This document shows, piece after piece, positions 50,397 through 59,006 of a stretch of DNA of 64,000 nucleotides. The notes below the pieces were generated by a model that was given only the letters and a program-made list of their open reading frames with translations, was not told where the DNA came from and did not search any database. The position numbers were made by a program, and so were the translations under genes. The stretch comes from an uncultured bacterium (GTDB lineage Bacteria; Actinomycetota; Coriobacteriia; Coriobacteriales; Coriobacteriaceae). Position 1 is the first letter of the stretch; each line of letters begins with the position of its first letter. The DNA lies in assembly GCA_905215385.1 (NCBI GenBank), contig CAJMPY010000009.1:1-64000 (forward strand). Reading direction: 5' to 3'.

Positions 50397-51728
50397 ATGA
50401 AGTACTTTGGCACCGACGGCTTTCGCGGTGAGGCTAACGTTGGGCTGACGGTAGAGCACGCTTATAAGATTGGCCGTTTTGTGGGCTGGTATTACGGCGC
50501 CAACCGCGAGCGCAAGGCGCGCGTCATCGTGGGTAAGGACACGCGTCGCTCGAGTTATATGTTCGAGGCGGCGCTGGTGAGTGGCCTGGTCGCGAGCGGT
50601 GCGGACGCCTATATGCTGCACGTGATCCCCACACCGGGTGTAGCGCATCAGACCGTGGAAGGCTGCTTCGATTGCGGCATCATGATCAGCGCGAGCCACA
50701 ACCCGTTTTGCGATAACGGCATTAAGCTCGTCAATAGCGACGGTTTTAAGATGGACGAGGACGTACTGGAGCTCATCGAGGACTACGTCGATGGCAAGAG
50801 CGAGGTGCCGCTGGCCACGGGCAACCACATCGGCGCCACGGTGGACTACATGCAGGGCCGCAACCGCTACATTGCCTCGCTCATCGCCAGCGCGAACTTT
50901 TCGCTGCAGGGCGTCAAGATCGGCATCGACTGCGCCAACGGCTCGGCGTCCTCGGTGGCCAAGCCGGTGTTCGACGCGCTGGGCGCCGACGTGCGCGTGA
51001 TCAATGCCGCGCCTGATGGTTTTAACATCAACGTCGACTGCGGCTCCACGCATATGGAGCGTCTGCAGCGCCACGTGGTGGAGCAGGGCTTGGACGTGGG
51101 CTTTGCCTATGACGGCGATGCCGACCGCTGCCTGGCCGTGGACGAGCGCGGCCGCGTGGTCGATGGCGACCAGATCCTGTACGTGTGCGGCGTGTACCTG
51201 AACAAGCACGGTCGCCTTTCGGGCGGTACCGTGGTTCCGACGATTGCCAGCAACTTTGGCCTGATCAAGTCGTTGGAGCTTGCCGGCCTAAGTGCCGTGA
51301 CCAGCGGTGTGGGCGACCGCCACGTGTATGCCAAGATGCGCGAGGGCGGTTACAGCCTGGGCGGCGAGCAGACGGGCCATACGATCTTTGGCGATATCGA
51401 GCGCACGGGCGACGGCATTATGACCTCGCTGCGCGTGATGGAAGTGATCCGCGCCGAGCGCGAGACGCTCTCGCAGCTCACGGCTCCGTGCAAGCTGCTA
51501 CCGCAGGCGCAGGTGGCCGTGCGCGTGGCGGACAAGGACGCCGCGCTCGAGAACATGGGCGTGCAGAACGCCATCGCCGAGGCCGAGGCTGCGCTGGCAG
51601 GCGAGGGCCGCGTGCTCGTACGCAAGAGCGGAACCGAGTCGGTTATCCGCGTGCTGGCCGAGGCGCCCGACCAAGCATCCGCCGATGCCGCCATGAAGCG
51701 CATCGCCAACGCACTCGAGGCTCTGTAG
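50397..51728 (+). CDS. glmM: Phosphoglucosamine mutase
   Basis: A 443-residue enzyme that converts glucosamine 6-phosphate to glucosamine 1-phosphate for peptidoglycan synthesis. It begins KYFGTDGFRGEAN. The catalytic Ser 100 is in GIMISASHNPFCDNG, and must be phosphorylated to be active. The metal loop DGDADRCLAVD lies near 238-248. GGEQTGHTIF is the sugar-binding loop and VRKSGTESVIRV the phosphate-binding domain. Length is normal. TAAGGAGAG precedes the ATG. A composite hairpin element overlaps its stop codon. Confidence 0.97.
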   Translation: MKYFGTDGFRGEANVGLTVEHAYKIGRFVGWYYGANRERKARVIVGKDTRRSSYMFEAALVSGLVASGADAYMLHVIPTPGVAHQTVEGCFDCGIMISASHNPFCDNGIKLVNSDGFKMDEDVLELIEDYVDGKSEVPLATGNHIGATVDYMQGRNRYIASLIASANFSLQGVKIGIDCANGSASSVAKPVFDALGADVRVINAAPDGFNINVDCGSTHMERLQRHVVEQGLDVGFAYDGDADRCLAVDERGRVVDGDQILYVCGVYLNKHGRLSGGTVVPTIASNFGLIKSLELAGLSAVTSGVGDRHVYAKMREGGYSLGGEQTGHTIFGDIERTGDGIMTSLRVMEVIRAERETLSQLTAPCKLLPQAQVAVRVADKDAALENMGVQNAIAEAEAALAGEGRVLVRKSGTESVIRVLAEAPDQASADAAMKRIANALEAL

Positions 51729-51875
51729 TTACGCGGTTTTACCAAACCGCGTAACTGCTCGACGCTGCAAACGCCCCTAAGCGGCAATCTGACGTTCAAT
51801 TTCAAGGGCGCGACCAGAAGGTCAGCGCCCTTTCATTTCACGTCACCTTGCTCGCTTAGGGTCGTTTTCGCTGAC
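51728..51875. repeat. Composite hairpin element, copy C
   Basis: The 28-base hairpin (51728-51755) is identical to the one in copy B. CGACGCTGCAAAC follows, then a long hairpin with arms AACGCCCCTAAGC (51770-51782) and GCTTAGGGTCGTT, one mismatch. The apical stem GGGCGC-GACC-AGAA-GGTC resembles copy A. The end is TTTTCGCTGAC. Like copy A, it begins on the last base of a stop codon. Confidence 0.85.
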
Positions 51876-51933
51876 GTTGCCAAGACATTGGCGTCAACAT
51901 AGTTGGCGTTGGCGATGGCGTGCTGGTCAATCC

Positions 51934-53475
51934 TTACAGCTCGTACAGCGTGGTGAACTTGTCCTGCAGGTAGCTGCAGTAGTAGCGGGCGTCAAAATCC
52001 ATGCCGCAGGCACCCTTGATGAGTTCCGGCGCGTCCTTGGCGCGGCCCCACTGCCAAATGTGCTCGCCCAGCCACGCGCGGACGGGTGCCAAGTCGCCGC
52101 TCGCGCAGGCACCGGTAAGGTCGACGCCGTCGCGGCACATGGCCGGCACAAACATGGCATCGTAGGCGCTACCCAGCGCATACGTGGGGAAGTAGCCAAA
52201 CGAACCGCCGCTCCAATGCGTATCCTGCAGGCAGCCGTGCGTGTCGTCGGGAACGGGAATGCCCAGGTACTCGTCCATAAAGCGGTTCCAAAGCGCGGGG
52301 ATGTCCTTGGCCGCAGCCTCGCCGGCAAACAGCATGCGCTCGATCTGGTAGCGCACCATAATATGCAGCGGATAGGTGAGCTCGTCGGCCTCGGTGCGGA
52401 TCAACGACGGCTGCGCGATGTTCACGGCGCGGTAGAGCGTGTCTTCGTCGACGTCGCCGTAGACCTCGGGCGCGTGACGACGCAGCACCTCGAGCAGCGG
52501 GCCCATAAAGGCGCGGCTGCGACCCACGGTGTTCTCGAAAAAGCGGCTCTGGCTCTCGTGGATGCCCATGGAGGTGCCGCCCTCCAAGCACGTGCGCGCA
52601 TAGGCGGGATTGACGCCCAGCTCGTACATGGTGTGCCCCGCCTCGTGGATGATGCTGTAGACGTTGGAGATGCAGTCGTCCTCGTAGATGTGCGTCGCGA
52701 TGCGCGCATCACCCACGGCAAAGCCCTCGCTAAACGGATGCTCGGTAAAGGCAAGCGTGGTGTCGTCCAGGTCCAGGCCGACAAGCTTCATAAGGTCGAA
52801 GCTCATGGCGCGCTGGGCAGCCTCGGGCACGTGGGCGTGCAAAAAGTCGGCAGCCGGCTGCTGGCCGCGCTCGCCGATGGCGTGCACGAGCGGCACGACC
52901 GTGGCCTTGACCTCATCGCAAAACGCGTCGAAGCTCTTGGCGGAAAGGCCGCGCTCGTACTGGTCGAGCCAAACGTCGTATGGATCGCGCTTGGGGTCCA
53001 TGAGCTCGGCCTGATGCTTAAGTTGGGCGACGATTCTATCCACATAGGTCTCAAAGCTCGCCCAGTCGTTGGCAGCCTTGGCCTTGTGCCACACGGCGTC
53101 CGCCTCGCAGGTGAGCCTGGTCCAGGCCTCGGCTTCTTCGGTGGGGATGGCACTGGCCTCACGTTGATCGCGGCCGAGCACACGGATCTCGTCGAGCAGC
53201 TGAGGGTCGTCGATTTTGCCGCCGGCGACGGTCTCGCGCGCTAACGAGCGTACGAGCTCAACGGACTTCTCGCTGGTCAGCAGCTTGTGATGCTCGCCGG
53301 CAAGCGTGCCCATGGCGTCGGCACGCGCTGCTGCGCCGTTGGCAGGAGCAATCGTCGCTCCATCGAACTCGGCAATCTTGAGCAGGTACTCGCGAGTCCA
53401 CAGCTTGCCTTCGAGCTTGCGGAGCTTCTTGATGCTCTTGCCCGCCTTGGCTTTCTTATCGAGTTTCTTTCCCAT
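51934..53475 (-). CDS. M32 carboxypeptidase (Taq type)
   Basis: A 513-residue zinc carboxypeptidase. The catalytic HEAGH lies in SIIHEAGHTMYELG near residue 275. HESQSRFFENTVGRS follows about 35 residues later; it supplies further zinc and substrate contacts and is typical of M32. IRTEADELTYPLHIMVRYQI is the late family motif. The protein is cytoplasmic and removes C-terminal residues, except after proline. With the M16 protease at 33798 it may serve peptide breakdown. The ATG at 53475 follows AAGGA; the N-terminus is Lys-rich. Confidence 0.95.
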   Translation of the reverse strand: MGKKLDKKAKAGKSIKKLRKLEGKLWTREYLLKIAEFDGATIAPANGAAARADAMGTLAGEHHKLLTSEKSVELVRSLARETVAGGKIDDPQLLDEIRVLGRDQREASAIPTEEAEAWTRLTCEADAVWHKAKAANDWASFETYVDRIVAQLKHQAELMDPKRDPYDVWLDQYERGLSAKSFDAFCDEVKATVVPLVHAIGERGQQPAADFLHAHVPEAAQRAMSFDLMKLVGLDLDDTTLAFTEHPFSEGFAVGDARIATHIYEDDCISNVYSIIHEAGHTMYELGVNPAYARTCLEGGTSMGIHESQSRFFENTVGRSRAFMGPLLEVLRRHAPEVYGDVDEDTLYRAVNIAQPSLIRTEADELTYPLHIMVRYQIERMLFAGEAAAKDIPALWNRFMDEYLGIPVPDDTHGCLQDTHWSGGSFGYFPTYALGSAYDAMFVPAMCRDGVDLTGACASGDLAPVRAWLGEHIWQWGRAKDAPELIKGACGMDFDARYYCSYLQDKFTTLYEL

Positions 53476-53611
53476 ACCTATATCCTTGATCTCGCAGGTC
53501 GAGCGCCACGGGTGGGCGTGCGGCCAGTTTGCACAGCTACCCGCCTTGTACCCAGTGCGAACAAAACGGAACGCGGCGATGCACACGCAGAATGTGTTAT
53601 CCTATAGCCCA

Positions 53612-53896
53612 ATGCGTTGACGGAGAGGGTTTTGCCCGCCGCGTCGCCGGCAAGAGAGGGAAGGTCATGGGCTGCGAGCCTTCCTGCGGTGACAAGGGCC
53701 AAGCGTTCACTCCCGAGCAGCGACCTCAACGGGCACGCAGCCAGCGGCGGCGAAGCCCCAGTAGGGAAGCCGTGAGCCTCGCGACAAGGGGCACAGAGTG
53801 GGCGCGGCGGGCCAGACATCCGCCGGGTCAAACAAGGTGGTACCGCGGAATTCAACCGTCCTTGGGCAATGCACATGCCCGAGGACGGTTTTTTTG
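53612..53896 (+). ncRNA. T-box leader of pheST
   Basis: A tRNA-sensing leader. The T-box core AAGGTGGTACCGCGG is at 53834-53848. A 13-base terminator stem (53856-53868 and 53876-53888) followed by seven T comes next. Upstream, GAGAGGG...CCTTCC with the loop GGCTGCGAG fits Stem I. A TTC triplet at 53706-53708, followed by A, is a candidate specifier codon for tRNA-Phe, which suits the downstream genes. Uncharged tRNA-Phe would bind the core and prevent termination. Stem I pairing was judged by eye. Confidence 0.88.
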
Positions 53897-53980
53897 TTAC
53901 CGAACCGGGCCGCACATCCGCAGCTCCGGGTGGCTCCAGCCGCCGCGGCAAGTGGATGCGCGAGAGACGAAAGGGAAGAC

Positions 53981-55057
53981 ATGAGTCTGATTGATGATCT
54001 GGTCAAACTCGAGGAAGAGGCCAAGGAGCTCGTCGCAGGCGCCGATGACGCCGCCAAGCTCGAGGCTGCGCGTGTTGAGCTGCTCGGTCGCAAGGGTCGT
54101 ATCACCGGCTTGATGCGCATGATGGGCAAGCTCGCCCCCGAGGATCGTCCCGTGATGGGCAAGCGCGCCAACGAGATGCGCCAGCTGATCGAGGGCATGC
54201 TCGACGAGCGAAACACCGAGATGAAGGCCGCCGCCCTCAAGCGCGCACTCGAGCACGACGCCGTCGACATCACGCTGCCGGGCATCCGTCCGCAGATCGG
54301 CCACCAGCACCTGATCAAGCAAATCATCGAGGAGGCCGAGGACATCTTCTGCGGCATCGGCTACACCGTCGAGTCCGGCCCCATGGTCGACACCTCTTAC
54401 TACAACTTCACCGCGCTCAACGCTCCCATGGATCACCCGAGCCGCTCGGCTCGCGATACCTTCTACGTGGTCGACAACAACCCCGGCAGCGTCGCGCACC
54501 CCGAGGCTCACGCCCACGGCGAGTCCGACGTGCTGCTGCGCACCCAGACTTCGGGCGTGCAGATCCACACCATGGAGTCGCAAAAGCCGCCCATCTACAT
54601 GATCTGCCCGGGCACCGTCTACCGTCCCGACACGGCCGATGCCTGCCACCTGCCGCAGTTCAACCAGATCGAGGGCCTGGTCGTCGACGAGGGCATCACC
54701 TTTGGCGACCTGAAGGGCACGCTCGACTACTTTGTTAAGTGCATGTTTGGCGAGGATCGCAAGACGCGTTACCGCCCGCACTTCTTCCCCTTCACCGAGC
54801 CCAGCTGCGAGGTGGACGTGAGCTGCCACGTGTGCGGCGGCAAGGGCTGCAACTTCTGCAAGCACAGCGGCTGGATCGAGATCTTGGGCTGCGGCATGGT
54901 CGACCCCAACGTCCTGATCAACTGCGGCATCGACCCCGAGAAGTACACCGGCTTCGCCTTTGGTATTGGCGCCGAGCGCGTCGCGGCCCTGCGCTACGAC
55001 CTGCCGGACCTGCGAACGCTCATGACGGGCGATATGCGCTTCTTAAATCAGTTCTAG
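53981..55057 (+). CDS. pheS: Phenylalanine-tRNA ligase alpha subunit
   Basis: A 358-residue catalytic subunit. An N-terminal coiled coil (1-85) binds tRNA. The class II catalytic core has HPSRSARDTFYV, then QIEGLVVDEGITFGDLKGTL and the motif 2/3 segments FFPFTEPSCEVDV and GFAFGIGAERVAALRY. The insert CHVCGGKGCNFC is cysteine-rich, as often seen in PheS of high-GC Gram-positives. It forms a heterotetramer with PheT. AAAGGGAAG precedes the ATG. Confidence 0.97.
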   Translation: MSLIDDLVKLEEEAKELVAGADDAAKLEAARVELLGRKGRITGLMRMMGKLAPEDRPVMGKRANEMRQLIEGMLDERNTEMKAAALKRALEHDAVDITLPGIRPQIGHQHLIKQIIEEAEDIFCGIGYTVESGPMVDTSYYNFTALNAPMDHPSRSARDTFYVVDNNPGSVAHPEAHAHGESDVLLRTQTSGVQIHTMESQKPPIYMICPGTVYRPDTADACHLPQFNQIEGLVVDEGITFGDLKGTLDYFVKCMFGEDRKTRYRPHFFPFTEPSCEVDVSCHVCGGKGCNFCKHSGWIEILGCGMVDPNVLINCGIDPEKYTGFAFGIGAERVAALRYDLPDLRTLMTGDMRFLNQF

Positions 55058-55060
55058 GCC

Positions 55061-55164
55061 CGGCGGCTTTCCCAAGCACCGCACCTTGCCTTTCAATCGT
55101 CGGTTGCGTACCTAAGTACGCGGCCCTCCTCTTTCAAGGCAATCTGCGGCACTTGGAAAACCCG
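55061..55164. repeat. Composite hairpin element, rearranged copy D
   Basis: Here CACCTTGCC is on the left and GGCAATCTGC on the right, the reverse of copies A to C. The apical part, TCAATCGTCGGT then GCGTACCTAAGTACGC and CCCTCCTCTTTCA, keeps the orientation of copy B. The 28-base hairpin and the CGACGCTGC junction are absent. It lies between pheS and pheT. Confidence 0.75.
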
Positions 55165-55217
55165 TCTCCGTTGCAGTTTTTGGCTCAAAGCCGCATTTAT
55201 GAAAGGAGACCAGTTAG

Positions 55218-57671
55218 ATGCGCGTTTCTTACGACTGGCTCAAGACCATGATCGATATTCCGGAGGATCCCAAGACCCTTTCGGACGAATATATCCGTAC
55301 CGGCACCGAGGTCGAGGCGATTGACACCGTGGGAGAATCCTTCGACCACGTGGTGACCGCCAAGGTGCTCACCAAGACCCCGCACCCCGATAGCGACCAT
55401 ATGTATGTGTGCTCGGTCGACGTGGGTGACAAGAACCTCGACGCCGACGGCAATCCCGCTCCGCTGCAGATCGTCTGCGGCGCGCAGAACTTCGAGGCCG
55501 GCGATCACATCGTCACGGCCATGATCGGCGCAGTTCTGCCCGGCGACGTCAAGATCAAGAAGAGCAAGCTTCGCGGCGTCGTGTCCATGGGCATGAACTG
55601 CTCCGCACGCGAGCTCGGCCTGGGCGGCGACCACTCTGGCATTATGATCCTGCCCGAGGATACGCCCTGCGGCATGCCGTTTGCCGAGTATGTGGGCTCG
55701 AGTGATACTGTGCTCGACTGCGAGATCACGCCCAACCGCCCCGACTGCCTGTCCATGATCGGCATGGCCCGCGAGACCGGCGCCATCTTCGATCGCGATT
55801 TCCACGTTGAGCTGCCCGCCATCAAGGCCGAGACCGGCCGCGCGACCGACGACGAGCTTTCCGTCGAGATTGCCGACGAGGGCCTGTGCGACCGCTATGT
55901 CGCCCGCATCGTGCGCAACGTGAAGGTCGGCCCGTCGCCCGACTGGATGGTCAAGCGCCTTAACGCCCTGGGCGTGCGTCCGCACAACAACATCGTCGAC
56001 ATCACCAACTACGTGATGATGCTCACCGGTCAGCCGCTGCACGCCTTTGACCTGGACACCTTTGCCGAGCGCGATGGCCACCGTCGCGTGGTGGTTCGCG
56101 CCGCCCAGCAGGATGAGAAATTCACGACGCTCGATGGCGAAGAGCGCGTGCTCGACGCCGGCATGGGCCTTATCACCGACGGCGAGCGCCCCGTGGCGTT
56201 GGCCGGCGTTATGGGCGGCATGGATTCCGAGATCGAGGACGACACCGTCGACGTGATGGTCGAGAGCGCTTGCTTCAACGCCGGTCGCACCTCGCACACC
56301 AGCCGCGATCTGTCGCTGATCTCCGACGCCTCCATTCGCTTTGAGCGCCAGGTTGACGAGACTGGCTGCGTGGATGTCGCCAACGTTACCTGCGCGCTCA
56401 TCGAGGAGCTCGCCGGCGGCGAGGTTGCTCCCGGCTATGTCGATGTTTTCCCCGCGCCCAAGACCATCGACAGCATTAAGCTGCGCCTGGCCCGCGTGCA
56501 TGCCATCTGCGGTGCCGACATCGAGCCCGACTTTATCGAGCGTTCGCTTACCCGTCTGGGCTGCACCGTCGAGCGCGACGGCGAGGACTTTATGGTTACC
56601 CCGCCGAGCTTCCGTCCCGACCTGCCGCGCGAGATTGACCTGATCGAGGAGGTCCTGCGCCTATGGGGCATGGGCCGTGTGACGGCGACCATCCCGGCTG
56701 CCAAGAACCACATCGGCGGCCTGACCCGCGAGCAGAAGCTCACCCGCAAGGTCGGCGAGATCCTGCGCGCCTGCGGCCTCAACGAGACCACGACCTTTGG
56801 CTTTGCCGCCCCGGGCGACCTGGAGAAGATTGGCATGTCCACCGAAGGCCGCGGCTGCCCCGTGGTGCTCATGAACCCGCTGGTGGCCGAGCAGACCGAG
56901 ATGCGTCGTTCGCTGCTGCCGGGCCTGCTGCAGTCCGTGGCCTACAACGAGGCGCACGGTACGCCCAACGTGCACCTGTACGAGGTCGGCAGCCTGTTCC
57001 ACGGTCGCGAGAACGCCAGCCTGCCCAAGGAGACCAAGTCCGTGGCGGGTGTGCTCTCGGGCCAGTGGAGCGAGCAGTCCTGGAACATGAAGTACCGTAA
57101 GCTGCGCTTCTTCTTTGGCAAGGGCATTGTCGAGGAGCTGCTCGCCCAGCTGCGCATCGAGAAGGTTCGCTTCCGTCCCGTCGAGGGCGAGGGCTACGCT
57201 TTCTTGCAGCCGGGTCGTGCGGCCGAGGTTCTGTCCGGCGGAACCGTGCTGGGCTGGGTCGGCGAGATTCACCCCGAGGCGCGCGAGGCGATGGGCATCG
57301 ATGAGGTCGTCGTTGCCTTTGAGCTCGACTTGGACAAGCTGATCAAGGGTGCCCGCAACCAGGAGAACTATCGCGAGTTCTCGCAGTACCCGGCCGTTGA
57401 GCACGACCTTGCCATTGTGGTTGACAACTCCGTGACCTGTGAGGATCTTGAGCGCCGCATTGCGAGCGCCGGCGGTAAGTTGCTCGAGGGCGTGCGCCTG
57501 TTCGACGTCTACCGCGATCCCATCCGCATCGGAGCGGGCAAAAAGTCCATGGCCTTTGCGCTTACGTATCGCTCCGACGACCACACGCTTACCAGCGAAG
57601 AGGTCGAGAAAGCGCACCAGAAGATTGTCACCAAGGTATGCAAAGGCGTAAACGGCGAGGTCCGCGGCTAG
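55218..57671 (+). CDS. pheT: Phenylalanine-tRNA ligase beta subunit
   Basis: An 817-residue subunit. The order is a tRNA-binding OB fold (TAKVLTKTPHPDSDHMYVC, near 50), the B3/4 editing domain (near 200-370, with RPVALAGVMGG), the B5 domain (near 400-470), a catalytic-like domain and a C-terminal ferredoxin-fold anticodon domain (REFSQYPAVEHDLAIVVD, after 710). Length is normal. GAAAGGAG stands before the ATG. It is separated from pheS by the rearranged hairpin element, which might modulate the ratio of the two subunits. Confidence 0.97.
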   Translation: MRVSYDWLKTMIDIPEDPKTLSDEYIRTGTEVEAIDTVGESFDHVVTAKVLTKTPHPDSDHMYVCSVDVGDKNLDADGNPAPLQIVCGAQNFEAGDHIVTAMIGAVLPGDVKIKKSKLRGVVSMGMNCSARELGLGGDHSGIMILPEDTPCGMPFAEYVGSSDTVLDCEITPNRPDCLSMIGMARETGAIFDRDFHVELPAIKAETGRATDDELSVEIADEGLCDRYVARIVRNVKVGPSPDWMVKRLNALGVRPHNNIVDITNYVMMLTGQPLHAFDLDTFAERDGHRRVVVRAAQQDEKFTTLDGEERVLDAGMGLITDGERPVALAGVMGGMDSEIEDDTVDVMVESACFNAGRTSHTSRDLSLISDASIRFERQVDETGCVDVANVTCALIEELAGGEVAPGYVDVFPAPKTIDSIKLRLARVHAICGADIEPDFIERSLTRLGCTVERDGEDFMVTPPSFRPDLPREIDLIEEVLRLWGMGRVTATIPAAKNHIGGLTREQKLTRKVGEILRACGLNETTTFGFAAPGDLEKIGMSTEGRGCPVVLMNPLVAEQTEMRRSLLPGLLQSVAYNEAHGTPNVHLYEVGSLFHGRENASLPKETKSVAGVLSGQWSEQSWNMKYRKLRFFFGKGIVEELLAQLRIEKVRFRPVEGEGYAFLQPGRAAEVLSGGTVLGWVGEIHPEAREAMGIDEVVVAFELDLDKLIKGARNQENYREFSQYPAVEHDLAIVVDNSVTCEDLERRIASAGGKLLEGVRLFDVYRDPIRIGAGKKSMAFALTYRSDDHTLTSEEVEKAHQKIVTKVCKGVNGEVRG

Positions 57672-57783
57672 GGCTTGCGATGGGGGGGGCGTAGGGCCTG
57701 ATGGCGGTTGCTGCGGAGCTCTGCGCGACCGCGGTGTTCGGAATAAGGCATCGCTGACCCTGCATATATGACACGCGCATTAC

Positions 57784-57828
57784 AAAACGGCGTGCTGCTT
57801 TTGTGGCGGCGCGCCGTTTTGCTATCAT
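57784..57828 (+). terminator. Terminator of pheT overlapping the next promoter
   Basis: AAAACGGCG pairs with CGCCGTTTT (57812-57820). TATCAT at 57823-57828 is a possible -10 box for the metal transporter genes, with TTGTGG 16 bases before it. Confidence 0.6.
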
Positions 57829-57840
57829 AGCCTGCGGCGT

Positions 57841-57868
57841 GTTACGAATCATCTAGCTCGTAACACTG
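57841..57868 (+). promoter_or_regulatory. NikR-like operator
   Basis: GTGTTAC-N14-GTAACAC is a perfect palindrome (GTGTTACGA to TCGTAACAC). The half sites and spacing equal the form described for NikR nickel repressors in anaerobes such as Desulfovibrio. It lies just after a possible -10 box and 55 bases before the first transporter gene. Confidence 0.75.
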
Positions 57869-57923
57869 ATGAAATGGTTCAAGCGGCGCTGCAATCCCAT
57901 GTGCCGGCAACCGGGAGGCGTAT

Positions 57924-59006
57924 ATGCACATTCCAGATAACTACCTGTCCCCGCAGACCGATGCCGTTATGGCGGTGGCGATGGTGCCCGTATGGGTTCA
58001 CTGCATCAAGAAAGTGCGCGCCACGCTCGATCGCGAGCATATGGCCTTTCTGGGTATTTGCGCTGCGTTCTCCTTTTTGCTCATGATGTTCAACGTGCCG
58101 CTGCCCGGCGGCACCACTGGTCACGCCGTCGGCGGCGCGCTCATCGCGCTGCTGCTGGGCCCCGAGGCCGCGGCTATCGCTGTCTCGGTCGCTCTGGCGC
58201 TGCAGGCGCTGCTGTTTGGCGACGGCGGCGTTCTGTCGTTTGGCGCCAACTGCTTTAACATGGCCTTTGTGCTGCCGTTTGTCGCTGCTATCGTGTTCCG
58301 TGCGCTCAACAGCCGTCTGCACGACAAGAGCTGGGGCACCTCGGTTTCTGCCATCGTGAGCGGTTGGGTCGGCCTGTGCCTGGCGGCCCTGTGCGCGGCA
58401 ATCGAGTTTGGTATTCAGCCGATGCTCTTCACCAACGCTTCGGGCGCCCCTCTGTACTGCCCCTTCCCGCTGTCCGTGGCTATTCCGGCCATGTTGATCC
58501 CGCATATGCTGGTTGCCGGCGTGATCGAGGGCGTGGCGACGGCCGCCATCTACGGCTTCATTAAGAAGACGGCGCCGAGCATTATCGTCGGCCCCGAAGC
58601 CGCCGATGGCCAGCTTGCCGCCGATGGTACCGCCAAGAAGACTTCCCTGATTCCCACGCTCATTCTGGTCGCTGTGCTTGTCGTGGCTACGCCGCTCGGC
58701 TTGCTCGCCACCGGTGACGCCTGGGGTGAGTGGGACGCCGAGGGCGCCGCGACCGCCGTTCAGGAGGCTGGCGACGACAGCCTGCAGGCTTCGGTCGGCC
58801 TCGATACCCCGACCTTTGCCGACGCTCTACCTACGGGTGATTACCTGCAGGCCTATTCCGAGGAGCAGGGCCTTGGCTTTGCCGGTCAGGCTGCCATGTA
58901 TATTCTTTCGGGCGTGATTGGCGTGGCAGTGCTCACCATCGCATTCCGTCTGATCTCGCTGACGGTTAAGGAAAGCGGTGCTCATGGCAATAGCCGAGCT
59001 GCCTAG
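57924..59006 (+). CDS. cbiM: ECF metal transporter, CbiM/NikM-type with fused PDGLE region
   Basis: A 360-residue membrane protein. The N-terminus MHIPDNYLSPQTDAV carries the His 2 that binds the metal in CbiM and NikM. Residues 10-215 hold about six helices. The C-terminal part (from about 235) adds a helix, an extracytoplasmic loop and a last helix, like the PDGLE/CbiN-like partner. It therefore looks like a fused substrate-binding and accessory unit of a Ni2+ or Co2+ energy-coupling transporter. The NikR-like operator argues for nickel. It starts an operon with CbiQ- and CbiO-type genes. Confidence 0.9.
   Translation: MHIPDNYLSPQTDAVMAVAMVPVWVHCIKKVRATLDREHMAFLGICAAFSFLLMMFNVPLPGGTTGHAVGGALIALLLGPEAAAIAVSVALALQALLFGDGGVLSFGANCFNMAFVLPFVAAIVFRALNSRLHDKSWGTSVSAIVSGWVGLCLAALCAAIEFGIQPMLFTNASGAPLYCPFPLSVAIPAMLIPHMLVAGVIEGVATAAIYGFIKKTAPSIIVGPEAADGQLAADGTAKKTSLIPTLILVAVLVVATPLGLLATGDAWGEWDAEGAATAVQEAGDDSLQASVGLDTPTFADALPTGDYLQAYSEEQGLGFAGQAAMYILSGVIGVAVLTIAFRLISLTVKESGAHGNSRAA

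Noticed and set aside
51877..53244. A 455-codon plus-strand frame opposite the M32 carboxypeptidase
   Set aside because: The minus-strand frame has HEAGH and HESQS motifs; this one has none.
57672..57923. Cobalamin or NiCo riboswitch before the CbiM-like gene
   Set aside because: The conserved cores are not visible; the region holds a terminator and a NikR-like operator instead.
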